Source: Haematococcus lacustris
Lineage: Eukaryota > Chlorophyta > Chlorophyceae > Chlamydomonadales > Haematococcaceae
DNA length: 64,000 nucleotides
Assembly (NCBI GenBank): GCA_030144725.1
Contig: JASKMD010000006.1
Span: 5,428,341-5,492,340, forward strand
Direction: 5' to 3'
The notes beneath the pieces are model-generated. The model searched no databases and was not told the DNA's origin. It worked only from the letters and a program-made list of their open reading frames with translations. Below, piece by piece: positions 55,601 to 64,000 of the stretch. Made by a program: the position numbers and the translations under genes. Position 1 is the stretch's first letter. Each line of letters starts with the position of its first letter.

Positions 55601-58498
55601 TGTGGGCTGGGTGGGCTCAGCTGCCTGCTCAGCCTTGTTGCGCTTGCTGCGCTTGGCTGGCGGGGGAGTGCTGGGCCCTTGCTCTGAGGCTGCTGCCGGT
55701 GTGGCTTCCTGGCTGCTGCGTGGGGCTTGTGGGGGCTTGCGGGGGGCCACTACAGGGCACCACATCAGGCCCCGCACTGGCTGGTCACGCTGCTGGCTCC
55801 AAGCTGGGCGCACCAAGCGGTGTTCCATCTGACCTGCTGGGGGCTTCCAGTCCGCACGCCTGATGGCCCTGCGTTTGTTCAGCTGCCTCTCACAGGGCTG
55901 CTGGCCATTCACTGCTGAGTTGTGATTCATCCACAAGCACCACCTTGCCCCGCCGCTGGTCTGTGCCCCTGGGCCTGCACACCACCTTGCAGCAGGCCCG
56001 CAGCACCCCACCCTCCCCTAGTGCCAATCCTAGCTGCTCCAAAGAACACCACCAGCTGCTTGGCACTCCCATGGCGCTCCATGGACACCTCCGCCATGTC
56101 CTCCAACTGCAGCCATGCATACAAGGCTCACACATATTGGCTGACATGGTGGCACCAGGTTAGGCATAGCACAGTCAATTACTCTTTCACTTCATGTCAT
56201 CCCACCACTGCCCTCACCACTACACCACCCACCCACCCACCCACCCTCACCTTCTTGAAGAATTGCTGCAGTGCACGGTCCTGGGCTCCAAAGTTCTGCA
56301 GGCGGAGGAGCTGTGTCATAGAGCTGGGCTCTGCGCTGGGAAAATACTGTCGGTCTTGATATGAGATGGAACTGCCTCGTCACTTCATTAACAGGCCTCT
56401 TAGAAGGGCAATGTATGGCTTTCAAAAGTGCTCTGTTATATACACAAGTGCAAAAGTGCTCTGAAAATACACAAGTGCTCTGTTACAGCCTTGGTCTGGT
56501 CTGGTAGCCCTGGAGCCCTGGAGCCCTGGACAGCCATGACGGTGCTGCAAACAAGACGCCATCAGTCCTTCATCAGCCCAGCCGGCTATTAGCACCAATA
56601 CAAATGCAGAATGTTGAGACCCTCACTAGGGGTGGTGTTGTGACTGAATGGAGTACACCCCATCCCATCCGTGGGCATGGGCGCCTTCCACCTACACCAT
56701 TCCTTGACCCCTGTGACAGGATTGTAGCCTAGGATTGGCATGACCAACATGCACTGATGTGAGCCAATAAGAAGGGGGGCGCATTGCTGAGCACCAACGG
56801 GCTCCTGCTGCTGCTGCGTCTTGGGTGGCTGGTCTTGCACCCGCTTCCAACCCTTCAAGGTACTCTCTGCCCTGAGCGGGCAGCACATAGAGACACATAG
56901 AGAGGGTGCATATCACAGTCGAGGGGCACATTACAGTCTCCTGTTGCTGCTGGGTGTTGGGTAAACGTCTTGGGTACTTAGCCTTGCCCGCGGTGGGCAG
57001 CCCAGGCAGCTCAGGCCACCCACACAGCCCCAGCGGGCGCCACCAGCTCTCCACAATACACTAAAGTGCAATCACGTCCACCCACTTGCTGGACTGTAGT
57101 GCTGGGGGTGTGGGCTTGGTAACCTTGCCTTGTGCCTTGCCAAAGCCCTTGATTGGCTGGATGGGCCCGACTACCCCTTTGTGTGGCGGCCTGGCTGAGT
57201 GTGGGGGCTGCGGATGCCGAAACCGTTCACAGCAGTCGGTGATCTCACCCTGATGCTGATGGGTGGGCTTGGTTGCCTACTCTGTGTGGCTGCCTGGCTG
57301 AGTGTTGGGGCTGCATGAGTCTACGTGGGGCCACTATTGGGCACCAAATCAGGCCCAAGACTGGTTGGTCAAGCTGCTGGCTCCATGCTGGGCACAGCAG
57401 CCAGTAGTTTACCCTTCTGGGGGCATCCAGCCTGCAGGCCTGGTGGGCTGCTCATGGTCCGATTGCTCCTCGCACTGTTGCTGGCCATCCATTGCTGAGC
57501 TGACCCTGCTGGTGCGTTAACTCGCCCAACAACACCACCCTGCCCTGCCGATGGTCTATACCCCTGGCCTTGCACGGCCCAGCTGGCCTGCAACACTGCA
57601 TCTGCACCCCAACCACCCTATGTGCCAATGCTAGCTGCTAGCCGCTGCTAGCCAAGAAACATGGCCCACAGCAGTAGTGGTGACAGGGCGGTAGCGCTCA
57701 CATGGCACCTCACCCATCTCCTGCAGTCATGCACACAAGGCACACATAGTGGCTGACAAGGTGCTAGGCACAAGAGGGTCACCGTCAACCAAAGCTCAGA
57801 GTAAGGTGTGAGGTACAGCCACTCCACACATCTCTTCCAGCCATCCCCTCCTCCAGCTTTAAACGTGCTAGTGATGCCGCACAGCAACGCATATGGGCGT
57901 GGCGTCAATACTGGGGCACTGCTTGTTTGGCCAAGCAAATGACAGTGCTTTCCACCGTTGAAGCTGTTTGCCTTGAGGCTAGCTGCTCTACAGGGCCAGA
58001 CGACTCACCCCTGCCGCCTGTGTTTGTGCCTCCCCCTGCTGTTCATCAGATGAGTTCATATCCAAGCACACGCCGCTCTGGAGCCACGTCCACGGCTTCA
58101 TGTTCCAGGAGGGGGCTTCCATGCCTGACCTAGGCTTCATGCGCAACCCTAGCGCACGTGGCCCCCATGGCTGCTTCAGCAAAGCTGGCTGGCATTGCAC
58201 GTCCTGCTTCAGTGAGTTGGATCAGTTCCACAGCAAGCTCTCCAGCTACAGCCACATGGAGTTTGACACGCCGGCGAACCGGTACCCTGCCACACTGATA
58301 AACCGCATTGTCAATGGGCTCGACATAGCAGGGCGGGCGTCTGAAAAGTTTGAGAGGGTGGCGCCAGGCAGCTTGTCAGCCCCGCCGATTGTGATGCAAA
58401 ACCCTCACTGCTATCAGTACTTACTAGACAGGAAACAGTGGTTGGCATCGATAATGAACACCACGTCGCCCTCCATGAACACCACGTCACTAACCTGA
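52658..58498 (+). CDS. GT17-family beta-1,4-mannosyl-glycoprotein N-acetylglucosaminyltransferase (MGAT3-like)
   Basis: Golgi type II glycosyltransferase; in animals the family adds the bisecting GlcNAc to N-glycans. Exons 52658-52860, 54230-54461, 54803-54998 and 58050-58498 join in phase (CG|G, GAG|AGG, T|AT), giving 359 residues. Start chosen because it opens a membrane anchor (MLAVKLLVLVVAVVATVSSI). Family signatures in order: RIIDSIIFNDELELLDIRL, VVDTFVIVESNKTFSNKSKP, LHFAENAARY, WEREHVHRR, GDLVLMSDVDEVADPALL (metal-binding Asp residues), LYSYEF, WSHVHGFMFQ, GFMRNPSARG, GWHCTSCFSELDQFHSKL, SYSHMEFDTP, APPIVMQNPHCYQYLLDR. Introns 1 and 3 (1.37 and 3.05 kb) are occupied mostly by antisense Fanzor fragments. 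Function in the alga is inferred from the family only. Confidence 0.93.
52936..54115 (-). mobile_element. Fanzor copy (lineage A, type 2 end) in intron 1 of the GT17 gene
   Basis: On the minus strand: 5' flank (GGGCTCCAAGGCTGTAACAG, 54105-54060), an AGGTCAGGT minisatellite, then the RuvC-II region CRPRGTDQLRGRVVLVDEHR with TSQVSSAVNG (about 53850-53760), VRPAWSQERDQPVRGLVWCP, a Pro-rich linker with one frameshift, the RuvC-III exon RWLDRDCNSALNMQRIGESR and GYKRLQDKPPK to the stop (53199), and the type 2 3' segment out to CCCCCTTGTCCCTCACTAGG (52939). Glu of RuvC-II and Asp of RuvC-III are kept. RuvC-I and the N-terminal exons are missing. Confidence 0.8.
55085..56545 (-). mobile_element. Fanzor copy (lineage A, type 1 end) in intron 3 of the GT17 gene
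   Basis: Minus strand: WLQLEDMAEVSMERHGSAKQ and VVFFGAARIGT (about 56120-56030), CRPRGTDQRRGKVVLVDE (about 55970-55920) with a small deletion that removes the RTS residues, then an intact frame RAIRRADWKPPAGQMEHRLV, VRGLMWCPVV, a Lys/Pro-rich linker, RWLDRDCNAALNMHRVGESK, WRPLELCWWPEQG and GYKRLRNKPPK to the stop (55346). The type 1 3' segment runs to AACACCTTGGCTCTCAACCT (about 55092). The 5' flank GCTCTGTTACAGCCTTGG is at about 56475. This is the longest uninterrupted Fanzor frame in the window (about 180 codons), but RuvC-I is absent. Confidence 0.82.
56590..57780 (-). mobile_element. decayed Fanzor copy, nested next to the previous one
   Basis: Minus strand: ESWWRPLGLCGWPELPG (about 57055-57005) is the RuvC-III neighbourhood without its Asp. 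Further upstream the nucleotide sequence still follows RuvC-II and linker regions of other copies (GGCATCCAGCCTGCAGGCCT, CCATTGCTGAGCTGACCCTG at about 57430-57515) with many stops. The cDNA-like block GTCATGCACACAAGGCACAC (57730) matches 56110-56140. Older than its neighbour by its degree of decay. Confidence 0.65.
57781..58049. other. remaining part of GT17 intron 3
   Basis: No repeat or exon recognised before the acceptor TTCATCAG at 58049. Confidence 0.4.
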
Positions 58499-58518
58499 AC
58501 GTCAGGCTGGTGCCAGCA

Positions 58519-59105
58519 CCCCTTCTCCTCCTGCTCCCCCTCCACAAGATCTCCCCTACAGGGTGTTGTCCCTGAGGTGACCCTGCCTTCCATTTAGATC
58601 CTCAACCTGGAAGTAATGCCAGGGCCGTGATGAGGGTGGACGCCAGCACCACAGCCAGGCAGGTGGCTGGACAGGGACTGCAATGCAGCATTGAACATGC
58701 AGCGCATTGGGGAGAGCATGTGGCGGCCACTGGAGCTGTGCTACTGGCCAGAGCAGGGGAAGCTGCCAGCCAAGGGCAAGGAGTACCCAGGCCTGGGCTA
58801 CAAGCGTCTGCGAGACAAGCCCCCCAAGGCCAAGGAGCAGCAGCAGCCTGCTGTGGCACAATAGTGTGTGCCTCCCTTTGTTGAGCTGTCATCAGCTTAC
58901 AATTAGTGCATGTTTTGTCATGCCAACTCTACATCATCGCCCTCGGGTCAGGCAATAGTGTAGGTGGTAGGCTCAACACTCCACACAGCCCAATAACACT
59001 GTTTGAGTCGGATCTAGTTAGTGGCTGCTAGTGGCTGCTAGTGGCTGCTAGTAGGTACTTCTGATCCGGCTCAAACGGAGGCCCTAGTGAGGGACAAGGG
59101 GGCTG
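58519..59105 (+). mobile_element. Fanzor C-terminal fragment with type 2 end, just after the GT17 gene
   Basis: From CTTCTCCTCCTGCTCCCCCT onward it is nearly identical to 41026-41625: the RuvC-III exon (frame-shifted at the start; NMQRIGE at about 58696-58720), GKLPAKGKEYPGLGYKRLRD, TAG at 58862, and the type 2 3' segment with three GTGGCTGCTA units and the end GGGACAAGGGGGCTG. It begins 20 bases after the GT17 stop codon, so it probably lies in that gene's 3' untranslated region. Confidence 0.78.
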
Positions 59106-59600
59106 TTTTGTCACTCCCAGCTGAGGTTTGGGGTAATTCGCAGTTCTGCCGGGGACGGTCATGCCGTTGCTTAATTCAGGGCAGGTGTCCTGCACTCCCG
59201 ACATGGGACTACGGCACATTGCACTGCATGCTTAGGGTGGCTGCACAACCAGCAACGCACGCCCTCATGTCAGGATGACTATATACATTTTGGAATAGGA
59301 TGCGTGATGCATTGTGCATTTATGTTTCATAATTCTACCTCCTTGAAGCTAGGGCAAGCATGCTTGCAATAGTGAATGCGGGTGACTGATCAGCTACCCT
59401 TAGCAAAGCAGGGTCGGCTTTAGGCTGCAGGCTCTGTCAAACTCTGTCAAACTCGTACCCTGCAGGCTCCGTATATGGTGATGGTTGACGATTTAGACCG
59501 TCTGCCGTTAGGCTGCTGAGTGATGACGGATTACACTTTTCTTGGCTACCTCCAAACACCTCCAGCTGACCCTGACCTGTTACTGGTGCCCTACATGCGT
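59106..59600. other. no gene recognised
   Basis: No exon or repeat recognised apart from ACTCTGTCAA duplicated at about 59435-59455. Confidence 0.4.
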
Positions 59601-59624
59601 GCGACCTCACTCTCCCCTCCATCC

Positions 59625-60660
59625 TAGAACGGCGAATTGTTGGCCGCACTCCTGTTGGGTGTGGAGTTAGGCAGGAGCGTTCAGGCCAGCTGGAGTGCTC
59701 AATTCCAGCTGGCCGCCATAGAGCTGATAGGGGGTGAGTTCACCTTGAGCCCGGACATGGTCCTAGGCACCAAGGCTATGGGAGTCAAGTGGCTCGAGAG
59801 GTGGGGGAGGCGTTGGGTTGGGTTTGAGGGAGACCCTAGACTGCCTGAGACGGTGCATCGGGAGTAGGGCGCGACCGATCATATGACTGGAATTGGTCAT
59901 ATGACTGAATATGATGGCTTAAAGATGTGATATGACCGGGTCTGTAGTCAAGAGGATAATGTGGCAGATCGCCACACTAACCCACCCGGGAACCCCGAGT
60001 GCACAGAGGGTTTGACGTCCTCAAAACCAGTACCACTCCCGGTGGCAGTAGCAACATTCCTCTACTCTCCTCCTTATTAAAACACGATTGAGACCATGGT
60101 TGAAACCAAGTTGAGACCACGGCAATGAGGTTACGGGGTTTTGCGAGTTTTGGCTTAATTATATTCCATCATATTCCATCATGCTTGATCATATGGGGTC
60201 ATATCTTAAAGATTATTTCGGGCGCGCCTTAATCGGGAGAGATGCTCGTATGCTGCATGGTTCAAGCATGGGGACGGCATTGGCATCAATCACATGGCAC
60301 CACACCTGCCGAACAGACAGCTCTCTACAGAAGTTCGCACGAGCTTGACTAGGTTCAGGTTAGGCAACAGCGGTCTGGGGGTGGAGAAGGCTCGGTTTGA
60401 GTGGGTAACTTTCATTGATCGCACATGCACAAGATGCACAGAGGGGATAGTGGATGACGCCATGCATTTCATCTTTGTGTGCACTGCCACGAGCTCCATC
60501 AGGCAGCAGCCGGAGTTTGCCATGACCTTACAGAACAGTAATGAGAACTTGCATGTTTTCATTTTGAGCCCATGTGCACCTTTGTTTGTGCACCTTGCTT
60601 TGAAGTGCGTTACAGAAAGTCCCGAACCCCTAGAGGGGGAGGGCGGCCAAGCAGCCTAAT
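59625..60660 (+). mobile_element. non-LTR (LINE-like) retrotransposon remnant, 3' part
   Basis: Two separated frames. The first (59637-59867) reads AALLLGVELGRSVQASWSAQ and ends WGRRWVGFEGDPRLPE. The second (about 60240-60659) reads WFKHGDGIGINH, TRFRLGNSGLGVEKARFEWV and CTRCTEGIVDDAMHFIFVC. The last part is the zinc-binding Cys-x2-Cys ... His-x4-Cys tail that follows the reverse transcriptase of many LINEs. The catalytic FADD box is not seen, and 370 bases of AT-rich noncoding DNA lie between the frames, so this is a decayed or rearranged copy. Confidence 0.6.
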
Positions 60661-60978
60661 GGCTGACGGCTTAAGCGGTGTAAGCCACCTATCATTACAT
60701 GCAGACGTGCATCAGCTGTAGCGCTCATCACCGTATTGGCTATTGGTGGTCCTGCCTGAATGGCCACTCCAGGGAAAGAACACCCTGAAAGGCTGATCTT
60801 CCTCACACCTCCACCCTCACACCTCGACACAATAGCCGCCAGATACCAACAAGATCGCACCCACACAGGGATGGGGAGCGACTCAGCATTCAAGTACTGC
60901 TGCTTGGGATACTATGTGCCCCATCGTTGGGATATGTGCCCCATCGTTGTACACCAGGTGTGTGGACAGCCATCTTCA

Positions 60979-63152
60979 TCACCTGCTGTAGTCCCGGCTG
61001 CGTGGGCTGCGGCTACGAGGGCTGCGGCTCCTTCCCCGAGACACTGGCAACGGACTTCGCCCTCTGGAGGCTGGCAAGGGGCTGCGACCGCGGGAAGTTG
61101 GCAGGGGGCTGCGACCTCTGGAAAGCGGCAATGGACTGCGGCCTCGAGAAGCTGGCAGTGGGCTGCGGCTGCGGCTCCTCCGTAGCGGGGGGCTGCGGTC
61201 ACGAGGGCTGCCACGCCTGCAACACACCACGCACACCACACCCATTGCTGCTGACCTGTGCGGGAAGGGCACCCGCCTGGCATACACAACAGTGTGCTGA
61301 AGCATTTTGTAGCAGGACAGCTGGTGAGTCATACCCCAACACCCGCATGTGACTTCACTTCTCATACCCCAAAACCCGCATATGCATGCACCCCAGCATA
61401 CAGCTCATTGTCAACCAGCAAAGCATGGTCTGCTTGCCACGCCCTGCAGGGTGTGCTGGGCCTGATCCACCACAATTGCTGCTGACACTCACCCAACAGG
61501 GCTGCGCTCCCGGCTGCGGTGGGGGCTGTCGCGAGACCTGTCCCCGTAATACACATCGCGAGAAACTGGGTCGGGGAAGCCACGCTCACGTGCTGCGTTG
61601 GGGTTCTCATTTTGCACGTACTCAACCTGGACTCAGGGGCAAAACGGTCAGCAGCAGCTCAGTGGCATGGTAAACACACATACAGCAGGCAAGGCACCCC
61701 AGAGTGGGTTAAGGTGCCATAGCCAAGCATGCAGTGTGCTGATGCACAGGGTCCAGGTGTCCTGGCTGGATGGTAAAAGTGAGGGACACTACCAATACGC
61801 GAAAGCATTGACTGACACACATGGCATGAAGTAAGCCATTACTGAGCATGCCTCATGCATGGACTTTTCCTACACACCATGCACAGCTTGATGACGACAC
61901 ATGGGTAACGTGCAGCCCCTACAACGGGGTATGTGACGGAAGGCCATGACAACAGGGGTATGTTGACAGAAGGCCATGACATACCGTCACAGTCCTGCCC
62001 AGCAGCTGTGTCCCATTGCTCCTCTTCATGGCATACTCCGCATCCTCCAACTGCTCAAACTGGACAAAGGCGTAGGACTGCATGCAAGCACACACTGCCC
62101 GCAACCCTGGCTCCATAGCTCCTGACGCATGGACAGGCACATGCAGGCTGCAACGCACTCCTTCCATGCGAAAGCATGAACCAAGGAAGCTTTCAGAGCA
62201 AAGCTGCAGGAGCTGAAAGGGGGTTAGGAGCTGTGGCAGTGTGGTCCTGCTCCCAGGCAAGCAGCTCCCAGGCAAACAGATCCCTGCAGCAGCCTGTAAG
62301 CAAGCCGCAAGGCAAACATGGCTCCCAGCAGCAGCCTGTAAGCAAGCCTGCCTCATCTTGCCTTCTTGATCTCCACCCGCTTGATGCGGCCGTACTGCTC
62401 GAAGTGGCGCTCTACGTCTCGTTCCCGGGTGCGGCTGAGGTCAAAGTTGACCACAAAGAGCGTGGTGGAGGGCCGGGCATTCCGCTTCCTGTCTGCGTCC
62501 TTGGTCTGCATGACATGCACACACCAATAGACAGTCATCATCAGGGTGTGAGGAGGCATACGACAGGGTCTGCACACAACATGCTGGTGCTGCTGCTATG
62601 TACATATGTTACACACGGCTATCACACATGGCATCCTGCACTTGCATCCCACGGTAGCAGCCAGAGGCAAGATGAGATCTATGTGAGGTTAGAACTCCCA
62701 ACCTGGCCATCTACCTGTCAAGCTCATACCAAACTCATCTGAATGCCCTGCACTTTGCTTTGCAACCCCACTCCAGTGAGGCACACGAGTACAGGGGCAA
62801 CTTGCCGCATTAGCGGCGCTTAAGGCCAAGGGCAGGGTGGGGGAGCAGACAGGCAGTACGGCTGCCAGGCCTTGCTGCTGATGTCAAATAGCAGCTGCAG
62901 GGTTGTTCATAACTACATGACATGTGTGACCGCCAGCAAACCCGCAGCAGGTGGGACAGGGAGCTAGGGAGCGCTGGCCCTGCTGGCCTTGGCACCACTG
63001 CTGGCACCTAGGCAGGCGCTGCTGCAGGTGGGGTCCTCACCTTTGCCCACTGTACCCTCAGTGGCCGACGCTTGAAGCCACACTCCTTGCCGTCCAGCTT
63101 GCGGATGGCCCGCTCCGCATCACGCTCATTGAGCATGTACACAAACGCAAAG
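60979..63152 (-). CDS. SR splicing factor, RS31/RS40 type, 5' end outside the window
   Basis: Plant-type SR protein with two RNA-recognition motifs and a C-terminal Arg-Ser domain, acting in splice-site choice in the nucleus. Exons on the minus strand: 63152-63041 (FAFVYMLNERDAERAIRKLD, RPLRVQWAK; the RNP1 half of RRM1), 62505-62362 (RPSTTLFVVNFDLSRTRERD, ERHFEQYGRIKRVEIKK), 62077-61985 (SYAFVQFEQLEDAEYAMKRS), 61626-61493 (VEYVQNENPNAARERGF, SRDVYYGDRS) and 61216-60979 (RS domain with five SRGRSPLP-type repeats, RSRSPRSRSPRSRDYSR, TGA). All junctions are in phase. The intron after 62362 uses a GC donor. The first exon (start Met and first beta strand of RRM1) was not found to 64000. Confidence 0.93.
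62360..62361 (-). other. GC-AG intron donor in the SR gene
   Basis: The exon ends AAG and the intron begins GCAAGATGAG. A GT donor near by would break the frame of RRM2, and joining AAG to TCC of the next exon restores the RNP1 stretch exactly. GCAAG is the consensus of GC-AG introns. Confidence 0.75.
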
Positions 63153-64000
63153 CTGCAGGTTCAGGCAAGCACACCCTCATCCACACCAGTGCCTAGACAT
63201 CAGGCCTATACCAGCAGTAGCAAGGCAGGCCAGCAGCCTTGCAGCCAGTGGCAATTTGAGGCCAGGGTCATCTTCAGCGTACTCATACCAACGGCTCAGT
63301 TATTGGCTCAGTGATGTGACAGACGTAAGGAGAGTAAAACAGCAATGGTCCCGGCATACACTGAGGACATGAGATGAGTGCCGTCACCCTTGCCTGTACC
63401 GAACTGCGAGTGGCCTCTGCATTAGGGGCCAAGGTAGTTTAAACAATGCAGTGCAGCATTTGGCATGTAGGGACTATGGGTCTCTGGGTTCCACAACAAG
63501 GAGCACCAGGCAAGCCACGGAGGCATGCGTTGAAGGGATGCACCCCCTGCTTGGCAGGTCACACATAGTTGGAGGGTGGGTTGGCCCTCTGACCTCCACA
63601 CCAGGTAAACGGCTTGCACACACGCTAGGCTGGCACAAACGTCCCTGGCGTTGGCGCACATGCTGCAATTGCTGCTTCTTACAATCCACATACACACAGC
63701 GCAGTGACGACAATGGCAGCAGTGGTGGGTACACATTGCATGCACGGTGAAACTTCACACATGTGACAACAGCGCGTTGACCAACAGCATGGATTTGCTT
63801 GCCAGATGAGCACCAGGGTTACAGTCACAGAACATTGCTCTGGCACAGAACATACCTGTGCCGCTGTAACCCTGCATGTGCGGGGTGTGCCAGGGATGCC
63901 AGACGGGAGCAGGATGTGCAGACGGGAGCAGGATGAGCAGGATGTGCAGGTGTGGGCGTGAGGATGTTCAGGTGGAGCTGCCAGGATGGCAGACGGCCAG
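63153..64000. other. no gene recognised, probably first intron of the SR gene
   Basis: No exon for the N-terminus of RRM1 seen on the minus strand. A short direct repeat (CAGACGGGAGCAGGATG) occurs at about 63900-63935. Confidence 0.45.

Overview
The window is nuclear DNA of a green alga, most probably of the order Chlamydomonadales (a Haematococcus-like genome is my best guess, from style rather than from a match). The grounds are many short exons with GT-AG introns, (CAG)n/(CTG)n and pyrimidine-rich intron tracts, plant-type gene families (an RS31/RS40-type SR splicing factor, HPAT-like and GT17 glycosyltransferases, a PAQR protein), a chromovirus-type Ty3/Gypsy element, and many pieces of eukaryotic TnpB-like (Fanzor) nucleases in the form I associate with volvocalean algae.

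Host genes: AP endonuclease 2 (+, 4371-11381, 12 exons, in-frame model of 981 residues); a short two-exon predicted thylakoid protein (-, 13094-13656); a PAQR/heptahelical receptor-type protein (+, 22459-24240, 5' end not found); an HPAT-like peptidyl glycosyltransferase (+, 30926-36374, 11 exons, 363 residues); an 86-residue predicted mitochondrial membrane protein present twice (36868-37128 and 42864-43124, both -); a GT17-type N-acetylglucosaminyltransferase (+, 52658-58498, 4 exons, 359 residues); and an SR splicing factor (-, 60979-63152, first exon(s) beyond the window). I assembled these by matching exon phases to splice sites; every junction given keeps frame.

Mobile and repeated DNA fills most of the rest. 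A 2-kb unit with a multi-pass membrane protein is present three times (about 1.84-3.88 kb on +, about 13.7-16.3 and 17.2-19.7 kb on -). A Gypsy element lies at 43.7-48.6 kb with gag and pol in one frame interrupted by two stop codons. The 3' part of a non-LTR retrotransposon lies at 59.6-60.7 kb. At least fifteen Fanzor-derived fragments are scattered from 1.5 to 59.1 kb, several inside introns of the APE2, HPAT-like and GT17 genes. No intact Fanzor gene was found: most copies are internal-deletion derivatives that keep the RuvC-III exon and a strongly conserved downstream noncoding segment, which is where the guide RNA of such systems is expected.

The most interesting content is therefore a local burst of Fanzor elements with two alternative conserved 3' ends, head-to-head rearranged copies, a second divergent Fanzor lineage, and repeated insertion into introns that the host genes seem to tolerate.
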